A stretch of DNA of 64,000 nt from contig NZ_CP033906.1 of NCBI RefSeq assembly GCF_003816055.1, positions 2,790,001 to 2,854,000 of the forward strand, read 5' to 3'. Each line of letters begins with the position of its first letter. Position 1 is the stretch's first letter. This document shows, one piece after another, positions 53,455 through 62,055 of the stretch. The position numbers and the translations under genes were made by a program. Below the pieces are notes generated by a model that ran no database searches, had not been told where the DNA came from, and saw only the letters and a list, made by a program, of their open reading frames with translations. Source of the stretch: Bacillus sp. FJAT-42376. GTDB taxonomy: Bacteria > Bacillota > Bacilli > Bacillales > Bacillaceae.

Positions 53455-53826
53455 CTATTTTTCTTCCCGCAATCTTAGCTGCGTGCGAATATCAGCGGCA
53501 GTTTTTGTAGGATGCTCTATTTGCAATACAATCAGCCTGTACTTTGGGTGGCCTTTGAGCTCCATTAACAGCACCGGACCTCTCCCGCTGAAGGAAAGAA
53601 AATACCATTCATTCCTGTATTTGTAGCTTCCTTCGTAAATATGAAGAAAAGAAATGGACGTCCCCGGCATCCGCAGCATCCATCTTGGCGCATCAAATTG
53701 ATCCACATAGACTTGGCTGATTGTTTCATAAGGAATGCCGAGCTTCATTTTAAGGGCGAAAAACCCTGTGAGACCTGTTAAACGAACAACTGCTTTGTCT
53801 CTTTCTAGTTCAATTCTTCTTCCCAT
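53455..53826 (-). CDS. Uncharacterised protein, possible PH-like fold
   Basis: A 123-residue protein that I cannot assign to a family with certainty. It is rich in beta-type alternation (AVVRLTGLTGFFALKMKLGI, SFLHIYEG, EWYFLSFSGRGPVLLMELKG) ending in a basic helix (TKTAADIRTQLRLREEK), which resembles small bacterial pleckstrin-like proteins. No catalytic motif, signal or membrane segment is seen. The start is uncertain: the ATG at 53826 is eleven bases after AAAGG, and a GTG four codons earlier overlaps that sequence. A decayed repeat lies just upstream. Confidence 0.6.
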   Translation of the reverse strand: MGRRIELERDKAVVRLTGLTGFFALKMKLGIPYETISQVYVDQFDAPRWMLRMPGTSISFLHIYEGSYKYRNEWYFLSFSGRGPVLLMELKGHPKYRLIVLQIEHPTKTAADIRTQLRLREEK

Positions 53827-53860
53827 TGTGTCCCGCACCTTTCTTTTAAAAATAGCTCTT

Positions 53861-53985
53861 TTAAACTTGGCTGTTGATTGCAGCCAGCAGTCGCCCGATT
53901 ATTCTTGGGCGGGCGGTAAACCTCCTCAAGCTTTAAGCGCTTGGCCCGATGCATCGCCGCCTTTCCACTTCCATCAGCCTGACTT
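53861..53985 (-). repeat. Decayed copy of the dispersed palindromic repeat
   Basis: TTAAACTTGGCTGTTGATT opens it, as in the rib operon copy, and GGGCGGGCGGTAAACCTCCT marks the GC-rich core. The far end has lost the ATCAAC terminus. Located between the uncharacterised gene at 53455 and the CoA-transferase operon. Confidence 0.7.
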
Positions 53986-54059
53986 CCAAATAAAACAGGG
54001 AAACGCTTAGAATGCGTCGCCCTGTTTTAAGTTTATAAGATTTTTCGGAAAGCCCCCTG

Positions 54060-54728
54060 TTAATACGCTCCGAGAATCACGTCTTCTCCTGCTATGATTT
54101 CCGGTTCTGTCGAATTTTTAATATCTTCAATTGTGTATCCTTCTGCTGTTTCAATCAATTTTAATCCCAGCTCCGTTACATCCAGTACAGCCCGGTCCGT
54201 GATAATACGGTGGACCACTTTCTTTCCAGTGAGCGGCAGTGAGCATTCTTTCAGGATTTTAGGCGATCCGTTTTTGCTCACATGCTCCATGATGACAATG
54301 ATCCGCTGTGCTCCATGAACGAGGTCCATCGCGCCCCCCATTCCTTTAATCATTTTACCAGGTATCATCCAGTTTGCCAGGTCTCCTGTTTCTGACACTT
54401 CCATCCCGCCTAAAATCGCCAGGTTCACATGGCCTCCGCGAATCATCCCAAACGATTCAGCGCTGTCGAAATAGGAAGCTCCTGAAATGGCGGTGACCGT
54501 TTCTTTTCCGGCGTTAATCAAATCCGGGTCTACATCCTTTTCTTCAGGGTAAGGTCCGATGCCAAGCAGGCCGTTTTCTGATTGCAGCACGACCTGCTTG
54601 TTTTCCTGAATATAATTCGCAACGAGTGTCGGCATGCCGATTCCAAGATTCACATAGAAGCCATCCTGTATTTCTCTTTCCGCCCGCTTCGCTATTTTTT
54701 CTCTGACCAGCACTTTATCTTCGATCAT
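54060..54728 (-). CDS. 3-oxoacid CoA-transferase subunit B
   Basis: A 222-residue beta subunit of a class I CoA-transferase (ScoB/AtoA type), moving CoA between succinyl-CoA or acetyl-CoA and acetoacetate. The catalytic glutamate is in [13 protein letters not shown] near residue 51, and the [19 protein letters not shown] region near 85-103 fits the family. Genes for the alpha subunit and a thiolase lie directly upstream, so the operon should handle acetoacetyl-CoA or a related beta-ketoacyl-CoA. No terminator was identified with confidence after it. Confidence 0.92.
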   Translation of the reverse strand: MIEDKVLVREKIAKRAEREIQDGFYVNLGIGMPTLVANYIQENKQVVLQSENGLLGIGPYPEEKDVDPDLINAGKETVTAISGASYFDSAESFGMIRGGHVNLAILGGMEVSETGDLANWMIPGKMIKGMGGAMDLVHGAQRIIVIMEHVSKNGSPKILKECSLPLTGKKVVHRIITDRAVLDVTELGLKLIETAEGYTIEDIKNSTEPEIIAGEDVILGAY

Positions 54729-54740
54729 GACCGTTCCCCC

Positions 54741-55436
54741 TCATCCCGTTTTCTTTACAGTCCGGCGTTCGATTTTCTTCTGCTGCTCTCCGACAATGAG
54801 CCGCTGTATGTAGATACCGGGCGTATGGATTTGATCCGGTTCAATGATTCCGGTTTCAACCAATTCCTCTGTTTCAGCAATCGTGATTTTGCCGGCCGCT
54901 GCAATCATCGGATTGAAATTACGCGCGGTTTTGTTGTAAATGAGGTTCCCCATTTTATCAGCCCGATAAGCTCTTACCAGGCTGAAGTCAGCTGTAAGAG
55001 CTTCTTCCAAGACATATTCTTTTCCGTGAAAAGATCTCGTTTCTTTTCCTTCCGCAACCTCGGTCCCGTATCCTGCGGGCGTAAAGAAGGCAGGAATGCC
55101 CGCTCCGCCTGCACGGATCTTTTCTGCCAGAGTTCCCTGCGGCAAAAGCTCGACTTCGAGTTCACCTGCCAGAACCTGCCGCTCAAATTCTTTATTCTCA
55201 CCGACATAGGAACTAATCATCTTCTTTATCTGCTTGTTTTTCAGCAGCAGGCCGAGACCCCAGTCATCCACCCCGCAGTTGTTTGAAATAACTGTTAAAT
55301 CCTTTACACCTGTCTCAGCCAATGCCAGAATCAAGTTCTCGGGAATCCCGCAAAGACCAAATCCTCCGACCATTAAGACTGCGCCATCGCGTATATCCTC
55401 CACGGCTTTTAAAGAAGATTGATAAACCTGCTTCAT
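54741..55436 (-). CDS. 3-oxoacid CoA-transferase subunit A
   Basis: A 231-residue alpha subunit of the same CoA-transferase (ScoA/AtoD type). Family motifs are [14 protein letters not shown] near residues 23-36, with the GxGGF-like phosphate loop, [12 protein letters not shown] near 51 and [20 protein letters not shown] near 108-127. It lies 12 bp before the beta subunit and 13 bp after the thiolase, so the three are one operon. Confidence 0.92.
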   Translation of the reverse strand: MKQVYQSSLKAVEDIRDGAVLMVGGFGLCGIPENLILALAETGVKDLTVISNNCGVDDWGLGLLLKNKQIKKMISSYVGENKEFERQVLAGELEVELLPQGTLAEKIRAGGAGIPAFFTPAGYGTEVAEGKETRSFHGKEYVLEEALTADFSLVRAYRADKMGNLIYNKTARNFNPMIAAAGKITIAETEELVETGIIEPDQIHTPGIYIQRLIVGEQQKKIERRTVKKTG

Positions 55437-55449
55437 ATTGTTCCCTCCC

Positions 55450-56640
55450 TTAGTTTACATTCTCAACGATTGTAGCAACACCCTGTCCGCCGCCGATGCA
55501 CAATGTTGCGAGACCCTTTTTGGATCCTCTCCGTTTCATTTCATGAATGAGGGTAACAAGAATTCTTGTACCGCTTGCTCCGATTGGATGGCCAAGAGCA
55601 ATCGCGCCTCCGTTGACGTTTAAAATCTCTGTATTAAAATGAAGTTCTTTATCCACCGCGAGGGTCTGTGCTGCAAATGCCTCATTCGCTTCAATCAATT
55701 CAATCTCGGAAAGCTCCATGCCAGCCCGTTCCAGCGCTTTTTTCACCGCTTTTACCGGCCCGATGCCCATTATGCTCGGATCTACACCGGCGTTTCCGTT
55801 CGCTAAAATTTTCACAAGCGGCTTTACCCCCAGCTCTTCCGCTTTCTCGCGGCTCATCACCACAACCGCAGCTGCCCCATCGTTAATACCAGACGCATTC
55901 CCTGCCGTAACGCTCCCATCTTTTTTGAATGCAGGTCGCAGCTTGCCGAGCCCCTCCGCTGTTGTCCCTTCTCTCGGGTATTCATCCGTATCAAAAACGA
56001 TCGGATCTCGCTTGCGCTGCGGAATGCTGACGGACACGATTTCGTCTTTAAACGTTCCTTCCTTCACCGCGCGGATGGCTTTTGCCTGGCTGTCTGCCGC
56101 AAACTGATCCTGCTCTTCCCTTGAAATCCTGTATTTTTCAGCCAGATTTTCGGCTGTAACTCCCATATGATAATCATTAAATACACAGGTCAGCCCGTCG
56201 GAGGTCATACTGTCCACCAGATTTTGATCCCCCATACGAAATCCTTCCCGTGCCCCTTTTATTAAATAAGGCGCCTGGCTCATGTTTTCCATTCCGCCTG
56301 CTACAATGACGTCCGCTTCCCCTGCTGCAATAGCCTGAAAGGCAAGGTGGACCGCTTTCAATCCTGATCCGCATACTTTATTAATCGTCATGGAAGGAAT
56401 TTCCTCAGACAGGCCTGCTTTCATTGCTGCCTGCCGGGCAGGGTTTTGGCCGATTCCTGCCTGAAGCACATTCCCCATGATGACTTCGTCCACATGCTCG
56501 CCTGAAATTCCCGCTCTCGCCAAAGCATCCTTAATAACAATGCCTCCCAGTTCGGGTGCTGAGACATTTTTAAGTGCTCCCCCAAAGCTCCCTACTGCGG
56601 TTCGTACTGCGCTTACAATGACAATTTCTTTTGCATTCAC
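55450..56640 (-). CDS. Acetyl-CoA C-acyltransferase (thiolase)
   Basis: A 396-residue thiolase. Catalytic residues are cysteine in [14 protein letters not shown] near 88, histidine in [13 protein letters not shown] near 347 and cysteine in [10 protein letters not shown] near 378. It interconverts acetyl-CoA and acetoacetyl-CoA or cleaves longer beta-ketoacyl-CoA. The GTG at 56640 is preferred because AAAGGGG is nine bases before it, giving the usual thiolase length; an ATG three codons earlier touches that site. It is divergent from HMG-CoA lyase. Confidence 0.92.
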   Translation of the reverse strand: MNAKEIVIVSAVRTAVGSFGGALKNVSAPELGGIVIKDALARAGISGEHVDEVIMGNVLQAGIGQNPARQAAMKAGLSEEIPSMTINKVCGSGLKAVHLAFQAIAAGEADVIVAGGMENMSQAPYLIKGAREGFRMGDQNLVDSMTSDGLTCVFNDYHMGVTAENLAEKYRISREEQDQFAADSQAKAIRAVKEGTFKDEIVSVSIPQRKRDPIVFDTDEYPREGTTAEGLGKLRPAFKKDGSVTAGNASGINDGAAAVVVMSREKAEELGVKPLVKILANGNAGVDPSIMGIGPVKAVKKALERAGMELSEIELIEANEAFAAQTLAVDKELHFNTEILNVNGGAIALGHPIGASGTRILVTLIHEMKRRGSKKGLATLCIGGGQGVATIVENVN

Positions 56641-56759
56641 TGTTCCCATCCCCTTTAGAAAAAATTCCAATACTCTGAAAATAGCATTTGCATTCTTCCT
56701 TATTTTCCTACTAAAATAACAATATGTAAACCCTTACATTATGAAAGAAGGCGGATGTA

Positions 56760-57668
56760 TTGAGATTCCCGATAAAAGCAGACCTCATTGAGGTGGGGCC
56801 AAGAGACGGTCTTCAAAATGAAAAAAATGTGATACCTTCCAGTCAAAAAATCCAGTTCATCAAGGATTTGTCACAGGCCGGATTTAAAGAAATGGAAATC
56901 ACTTCGTTCGTATCGCCCAAATGGGTGCCCCAAATGGAAGATGCAGCCGAAATCGTAAAGCATGGTGCACCATCCGTAAGGAACATCGTGCTGACTCCTA
57001 ACGAAAAGGGTCTGGAAAAAGCCATTGAAAACGAATGCAGCGCTGTCGCCTTCTTCGTCGGTGTGAGCAGCACCTTTAATCAAAAAAACATTAACCGCAC
57101 GACCGAAGAAAGCATGCGATCCCTCCTTCCCTTAATCGAAAAGGCAAAAAACCGCGGGCTTTTTATACGCGCATGCATTTCGACTTCCTTTTACTGCCCG
57201 TACGAAGGAAAAATCGAAGAAGAACCAGTTCTTGATTTGTGCAGGCAATTTGCCGATGCCGGAGTGGATGACTTGAGCGTCGCTGACACAATTGGAATGG
57301 CTCATCCCCAAGAGGTTTACTCCCTTTTTTCCCGCTTAAAAGAGCAATTTCCGGAAATTCTGCTCACTGCGCATTTTCATGACACACGGGGGCTTGGACT
57401 CGCGAATATTCTGGCTGCGCTTCAGGCAGGGATTGACCGTTTCGATACATCAGCAGGCGGTCTTGGCGGATGCCCGTTTGCGCCGGGCGCGAGCGGCAAT
57501 GTAGCGACGGAAGATGTCCTTTACATGCTTCAGGAAATGAAGATTGAGACAGGAATCTCTCTTGATAAGGTTCTCGCGGCGGTGCATAAAATGGAGCCGT
57601 TTCTGGATAAAAAAATTTCCAGCAAGCAATATTTTCTATGGAAAGAAAAAATGGCGGCACAGGCATAA
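56760..57668 (+). CDS. Hydroxymethylglutaryl-CoA lyase
   Basis: A 302-residue enzyme splitting HMG-CoA to acetoacetate and acetyl-CoA. Family motifs are VGPRDGLQNEK near residue 12-22, metal histidines in TAHFHDTRGLGLANIL near 201-216 and the catalytic cysteine in AGGLGGCPFAPGASGN near 238-253. Translation appears to begin with TTG after AAGGCGG. With the divergent CoA-transferase/thiolase genes it suggests the end of leucine breakdown or acetoacetate use, although the other leucine genes (methylcrotonyl-CoA carboxylase) are not here. Confidence 0.93.
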   Translation: MRFPIKADLIEVGPRDGLQNEKNVIPSSQKIQFIKDLSQAGFKEMEITSFVSPKWVPQMEDAAEIVKHGAPSVRNIVLTPNEKGLEKAIENECSAVAFFVGVSSTFNQKNINRTTEESMRSLLPLIEKAKNRGLFIRACISTSFYCPYEGKIEEEPVLDLCRQFADAGVDDLSVADTIGMAHPQEVYSLFSRLKEQFPEILLTAHFHDTRGLGLANILAALQAGIDRFDTSAGGLGGCPFAPGASGNVATEDVLYMLQEMKIETGISLDKVLAAVHKMEPFLDKKISSKQYFLWKEKMAAQA

Positions 57669-57670
57669 TA

Positions 57671-57709
57671 AATCCGGACATCTGAATGGCAGATGTCCGG
57701 ATTTTTTTT
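57671..57709 (+). terminator. Terminator after HMG-CoA lyase gene
   Basis: AATCCGGACATCTG and CAGATGTCCGGATT form a 14-bp perfect stem with a 5-base loop and eight T follow. Confidence 0.94.
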
Positions 57710-57794
57710 GCAGCACATCGGGCAAGCATTTTCATTTCCTTCGTCCCCATAAACCGATAAAATATGACAAAAACCTTCTTAGGGGGATCAGCCA

Positions 57795-58712
57795 GTGAAA
57801 AAGCTTGCCATCGGAGTTGGCGCAGCCCTCTCTTATACTCTTTCTGTCGGATTCTTTTTCACCCAGATGATGATGTATTCCAAAAAGAAAACAAATGAAG
57901 AAATACTCGAAAAAGAGCGGCTTTACGGCCATTTTGACCAAAAGGATTATGACAGTCTTGAGAAAAGAAACGTCTCCATTCCTTCTGAATTCGGATACTC
58001 CCTGAGCGGGCAGCTGATTGCCCCATTTAAAGAGAAAAAGTTTGTCATCGTCTCCCATGGAGTGACAATGAATCGCTATAATTCTCTTAAGTATATGAAC
58101 CTTTTTCTCTCATTGGGCTATAACGTTCTGATTTACGATCATCGGCGCCACGGCGATTCCGGAGGCAAAACGACAAGCTTCGGATACTATGAGAAGTTTG
58201 ATTTGCGCTCTGCCGTAACCTGGTTAAAACAGAGGTATGGAGAAGACATCCTTCTCGGGATCCACGGTGAATCCATGGGGGCTGCATCGATGCTCCTTTA
58301 CGCAGGCATTCTTGAAGATGCAGCTGACTTTTATATTGCGGACTGTCCGTTTGAAGACCTGGAGGAACTGCTTCTCTTCCGTCTGCAATCAGAAATCAGC
58401 ATCCCGAAATGGCTTGTTATGCCGATTGCCCGTCTTTTCCTGAAATGGCGGGACGGCTATAGGATGCAAGAGGTTTCGCCGATAAAAATCATCAGCCGGA
58501 TCCAAAAGCCTGTCCTATTTATTCACGGGAAGAAAGATGGCACGATTCCTGTCTCATCCTCCATCCATTTGTATGAGCATAAATCTGGTTCCAAAGGGAT
58601 CTATATAGCCGATAACGCAGATCATGCCATGTCTTTCACGCACAACAGGGAGGAGTATAAACAACAGATTATCGCATTTCTGGAGAAAATCGGAATAGAT
58701 GGCAAGGGCTGA
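57795..58712 (+). CDS. YqkD-like membrane-anchored alpha/beta hydrolase, copy 1
   Basis: A 305-residue hydrolase of the YqkD type (305 in B. subtilis). One N-terminal membrane segment (LAIGVGAALSYTLSVGFFFT) is followed by an alpha/beta hydrolase fold: oxyanion region VIVSHGVTMNRYNSLKYM near residue 77-94, YDHRRHGDSGGKTTS near 114-128, nucleophile serine in LGIHGESMGAAS near 155, aspartate in IHGKKDGTIP near 248 and histidine in NADHAMSF near 277. It begins with GTG after AGGGGG. The substrate is unknown. A paralog of similar length is at 60300. Confidence 0.88.
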   Translation: MKKLAIGVGAALSYTLSVGFFFTQMMMYSKKKTNEEILEKERLYGHFDQKDYDSLEKRNVSIPSEFGYSLSGQLIAPFKEKKFVIVSHGVTMNRYNSLKYMNLFLSLGYNVLIYDHRRHGDSGGKTTSFGYYEKFDLRSAVTWLKQRYGEDILLGIHGESMGAASMLLYAGILEDAADFYIADCPFEDLEELLLFRLQSEISIPKWLVMPIARLFLKWRDGYRMQEVSPIKIISRIQKPVLFIHGKKDGTIPVSSSIHLYEHKSGSKGIYIADNADHAMSFTHNREEYKQQIIAFLEKIGIDGKG

Positions 58713-58752
58713 TGGATTGGGCATACTCGTGTCCAATCTCTCTCTGTGCTGT

Positions 58753-58935
58753 TCAAAATCGAGTATTTTCTTTGCTTTCTCTTTTCTTAAATTTTATATA
58801 GTAGTATATATACAAACCTATCCCCAGAAGAATCACGACTGCAAACACCCAAACCGGCATTCCCCAGAAATAAACTCCTCTAAAAGCCATTCCAAACAAC
58901 AAGATGGCATCCCAAATAAAATCTAATTTTGACAT
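58753..58935 (-). CDS. Small membrane protein of unknown function
   Basis: A 60-residue protein with AGGAGCGGGAG just before its ATG. It has two hydrophobic stretches (ILLFGMAFRGVYFWGM and VWVFAVVILLGIGLYIYYYI) and a short basic tail (KFKKRESKENTRF), so it is likely a two-pass or hairpin membrane protein. I know no family for it. It is opposite in strand to its neighbours, lying between two plus-strand genes. Confidence 0.6.
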   Translation of the reverse strand: MSKLDFIWDAILLFGMAFRGVYFWGMPVWVFAVVILLGIGLYIYYYIKFKKRESKENTRF

Positions 58936-59047
58936 CTCCCGCTCCTTTTTACCCTTATTTTACCACAATAAGAATTTTTATGTAACAACAGCTGACTTTC
59001 CTGTATGATATGGATTAGAAATCCCCGCCTGTAAAGGAGCGACTAAA

Positions 59048-59509
59048 ATGGAATTACAAAAATATCAGCCCCATCATAAAGAAAGACTGCAAGATTTCAG
59101 TCTTCCGCCAGAGCAAATGCCATTCACCGCCCTGCCTGTCGACCGGCTTGAAGGCTCCAATGGCGAACATCCAATTGTCATTCTGTATGAGAGAAAACCA
59201 GTCGGCTTTTTTCTTCTTCACTCCGGTGAAAGAGTGAACGACTATACGGATCTTCCAAACCGGATGCTATTAACTTCTTTCTCTGTCAATTTCTCTGATC
59301 AGGGTAAAGGGTATGCGAAAGGAGGACTGAAGCTTTTGAAGGCGTTTGTTCAGCAGGAATTTCCAGATTGTGCTGAAGTGATTCTCGCTGTCAACCATAG
59401 GAATATCGCTGCCCAAAATCTATACATAAAGACCGGATTTTTTGACACCGGCAATCGAAAGACCGGAAAGATTGGCGAACAATACATTTTCAGTCTGCCG
59501 ATTTTATGA
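59048..59509 (+). CDS. GNAT-family N-acetyltransferase
   Basis: A 153-residue GNAT protein. The acetyl-CoA-binding motif is FSDQGKGYAKGGLKLLKAFV near residues 79-98 and the C-terminal NHRNIAAQNLYIKTGFF near 119-135 is typical. The substrate is unknown. It is followed after 16 bp by an S51-type peptidase gene, probably in the same transcript, and the pair lies between the two YqkD-like genes. Confidence 0.88.
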   Translation: MELQKYQPHHKERLQDFSLPPEQMPFTALPVDRLEGSNGEHPIVILYERKPVGFFLLHSGERVNDYTDLPNRMLLTSFSVNFSDQGKGYAKGGLKLLKAFVQQEFPDCAEVILAVNHRNIAAQNLYIKTGFFDTGNRKTGKIGEQYIFSLPIL

Positions 59510-59525
59510 ATGGAGGGAACAAAGA

Positions 59526-60263
59526 ATGCGCTTAGTCATCATCGGAGGCGGATACGCCAGAAAGTCTGATCATTTTTTTATCAATCAGCGGCTGGCGGAG
59601 CTGACAGGAAAAGACAATCCAGTAGTCTTATTTATTCCAAGCGCGGCTTCGGATGATGAAGTCTACATAAAAGAATTCCTCGGTGTGTTTGAACAGCGTC
59701 TTGGCTGCCAGGTTTCCGTTTTGCGGACGGCTTTCTTCCATTCTTACTCAGAAGTGACGGAAGCCTTTCAAGCTGCTGACCTGATTTACCTTGGCGGAGG
59801 AAACTATGTGAACATGATAGAAGCATCGAAACAATGGAAAATCGATGGTCTTTTCATCGACGCTCTGCAATCCGGCAAACTGATTGCCGGAATCAGTGCA
59901 GGAGCCATATGCTGGTTCAGCAGCGGCCTTCGCTCGGATTATGAGGGAGACGGTTATGCGGAAAGTGAAGGATGGTCTATTTTGAATGCTGTTTTTTGCC
60001 CTCATTTTAATCAGCCTGATCGTGCGGAAGCCTTTGCCTCACTTATGGAGCAAACAAACAGAAAAGGGATAGCTATAGAAGATGACTGCGCCTTATATAT
60101 AAACGGAAATACGTATGAAATCATCGGTTCACCTGAGAGCATCCATTTATTCTGCGGGCTTTCACTGAAGGATCTTGGCTCTTTAATCACCCCTTTTCCG
60201 CATGGGAAGATGAAGCAGTTCGGTAACAATGCTTTGCTTTCCTTTCAGCCGGTCAATCGCTAA
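59526..60263 (+). CDS. Peptidase S51-like (peptidase E family) protein
   Basis: A 245-residue protein of the class I glutamine-amidotransferase-like/S51 fold. The nucleophile elbow is LIAGISAGAICWFSSG near residues 119-134, with the catalytic serine, and the preceding IYLGGGNYVNMIEA near 93-106 is the usual glycine motif; the N-terminus LVIIGGGYARKSDH is Rossmann-like. Peptidase E cuts Asp-X dipeptides, and cyanophycinases belong to the same family, so an aspartyl dipeptidase is the best guess. B. subtilis YgaJ is similar in type. GGAGGG is nine bases before ATG. Confidence 0.85.
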   Translation: MRLVIIGGGYARKSDHFFINQRLAELTGKDNPVVLFIPSAASDDEVYIKEFLGVFEQRLGCQVSVLRTAFFHSYSEVTEAFQAADLIYLGGGNYVNMIEASKQWKIDGLFIDALQSGKLIAGISAGAICWFSSGLRSDYEGDGYAESEGWSILNAVFCPHFNQPDRAEAFASLMEQTNRKGIAIEDDCALYINGNTYEIIGSPESIHLFCGLSLKDLGSLITPFPHGKMKQFGNNALLSFQPVNR

Positions 60264-60299
60264 AATGAAGATAGAATAGTCCTGAATGGAGGATATAGA

Positions 60300-61214
60300 A
60301 TGAAAAAACTTTGGATTGGTCTTGGCGTTGCCCTTTCCTACATATTCATCGTTGGCTTCTTTTTCACAAATATGATGATGTTTATTAAGAAGCGGACAGA
60401 CGAAGAAATTCTGGAGCGCGAAACACTGGACGGGCATTTTATTCAGAAGGATTTTGATGAGCTGAAAAAAACTGAAGTGACGATTCCGTCCATTTACGGA
60501 TATGACGTCAAAGGCTACCTCGTCGCACCTTACGAGGACCGCAAATTTGTCATCATCTGCCATGGGGTTACCGTCAACCGCTACAACTCGGTTAAATACA
60601 TGAATTTGTTTTTAAAGCGCGGATACAACGTCCTGATCTATGACCATCGCAGACATGGGGAGTCCGGCGGGAAAACGACAAGCTACGGCCATTATGAAAA
60701 ATACGATCTGCAAGCCGTTGTTCATTGGCTGAAGGAGCAATTTGGACAGGATATAACGTTAGGCATCCACGGAGAATCCATGGGATCGGTTACCATGCTG
60801 CTGTATGCCGGAATGCTTGAGGACGGGGCCGATTTTTACGTGGCCGACTGTCCGTTCGACAGCCTGGAAAAGCAGCTGCTTTACCGTCTGAAAGTAGAAT
60901 TCCGTCTGCCAGGCTTTCTTGTCATGCCGATTGCCCGCCCTTTTATGAAATGGCGCGACGGGTACTCTCTTAAAGACGTATCCCCTATCCAATTCATTGA
61001 TAGGATTAAAAGTCCCGTCCTTTTTATTCACAGCAAGGACGATGCTTACATTCCATCTGAATCATCTCAGCTGCTGTATGAAAAGAAAAACGGTCCAAAG
61101 AAAATCTACTTTGCTGAAAAAGGGGATCACGCGATGTCGTTTACGGAGAATCGGGAAGCATATGAGCGGATATTGGATGAATTTTTGGAAGAGGCTGTGC
61201 CTGTAACACAGTAG
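60300..61214 (+). CDS. yqkD: YqkD-like membrane-anchored alpha/beta hydrolase, copy 2
   Basis: A 304-residue hydrolase closely related to the one at 57795: it shares the N-terminal membrane segment, MMMFIKKRTDEEILERE, VIICHGVTVNRYNSVKYM, IYDHRRHGESGGKTTSYG and IHGESMGSVTMLLYAG, with catalytic aspartate in HSKDDAYIPSES and histidine in KGDHAMSFT. It seems nearer to B. subtilis YqkD than copy 1 (IKGY or KGYLVAP-type region). GGAGG is seven bases before ATG and a terminator follows. The duplicated pair brackets the acetyltransferase and S51 genes. Confidence 0.9.
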   Translation: MKKLWIGLGVALSYIFIVGFFFTNMMMFIKKRTDEEILERETLDGHFIQKDFDELKKTEVTIPSIYGYDVKGYLVAPYEDRKFVIICHGVTVNRYNSVKYMNLFLKRGYNVLIYDHRRHGESGGKTTSYGHYEKYDLQAVVHWLKEQFGQDITLGIHGESMGSVTMLLYAGMLEDGADFYVADCPFDSLEKQLLYRLKVEFRLPGFLVMPIARPFMKWRDGYSLKDVSPIQFIDRIKSPVLFIHSKDDAYIPSESSQLLYEKKNGPKKIYFAEKGDHAMSFTENREAYERILDEFLEEAVPVTQ

Positions 61215-61240
61215 ATAGCTGGTTTCATCTGGGAGATCCG

Positions 61241-61278
61241 GGGGTCCTAAGCTAAGCCTAGGACCCTTCTCTTTATTT
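61241..61278 (+). terminator. Terminator after the second YqkD-like gene
   Basis: GGGTCCTA, a 9-base loop and TAGGACCC are followed by a T-rich tail (TTCTCTTTATTTT), reaching the stop of the convergent TerD gene. Confidence 0.8.
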
Positions 61279-61902
61279 TCTTCCCGCCTGCCACTTCATC
61301 CCCCATCCAAAGGCGCGGTCCATTTTTGCATGTCCATGAAAATATTCGACAAGACGTGTAACATTAAACGTCTGATCCTGGACGTTTTCAATCATGGCAA
61401 TGGCACACATCGTTTGGCCATTGCGGTGTTCATCAAGCTTCACCTCTATGTCCTGGCCAGTGCCGTATTTTAGTGTAACGACCCCATCTACCTCTGACCA
61501 GTTAGCTGCTCCCTGATAAATAAACGTGTATACAAGAATCCGTCTCATCTCCTGTACCCGGTCTCCATTGATCCGGAGATTTTCTCCACCCGCCGCCGCT
61601 CCAGTCCGATCATCGTGGTCCAATTGAATATAAGGCAGCTGATTAAGGTTTCCAAACGCATTTCCGAGGGCCTGAATGCAGCCTTTTTGGCCGTTTTTAA
61701 GTTCATATAAACAGCCTAAGTCAAGGTCCGCTTGACTTGCACCTTTCCCGAGCAATCCGGATAAAAATCCTCCTTTTCCAGTTTGATTCTGCGGTTTCTG
61801 ATTCCAATTTAAATTCACCAATAGTTCGCCAATACCTGATCCGCTTGTTTTTGAGAGATTAATGGATTCACCTTTTTTCTTTAACTCAATCACTCTATTC
61901 AT
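61273..61902 (-). CDS. TerD-family protein
   Basis: A 209-residue protein of the TerD/stress-protein family. The N-terminus VIELKKKGESINLSK and the motifs ADLDLGCLYEL near residue 68-78 and IQLDHDDRTGAAAGGENLRI near 103-122 are the calcium-site loops of TerD domains. It has an insertion of about 25 residues (near 35-60, glycine-rich NQTGKGGFLSGLLGKG) compared with plain TerD. Bacillus YceC/YceD/YceE are relatives, but those lie in a ter operon; this one stands alone. Involvement in envelope or metal stress is inferred from the family. Confidence 0.85.
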   Translation of the reverse strand: MNRVIELKKKGESINLSKTSGSGIGELLVNLNWNQKPQNQTGKGGFLSGLLGKGASQADLDLGCLYELKNGQKGCIQALGNAFGNLNQLPYIQLDHDDRTGAAAGGENLRINGDRVQEMRRILVYTFIYQGAANWSEVDGVVTLKYGTGQDIEVKLDEHRNGQTMCAIAMIENVQDQTFNVTRLVEYFHGHAKMDRAFGWGMKWQAGRK

Positions 61903-62055
61903 CTCCTTCTGCTGGATGATGTTTCCACTTCACCTTTTAGTCTACTAAAAATAGGGCATTTTCTCCAATACCGCTCATCTATGGTTACTTTTTCCTCTTT
62001 TTGTGATATGATCTCCTAAAAAGGAACGTACGTTCTTTCAATAGGAGGCATGTAA

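Noticed and set aside
54582..55286. A 234-codon plus-strand open frame
   Set aside because: It is antisense to the two CoA-transferase genes and carries none of the features of a protein family.
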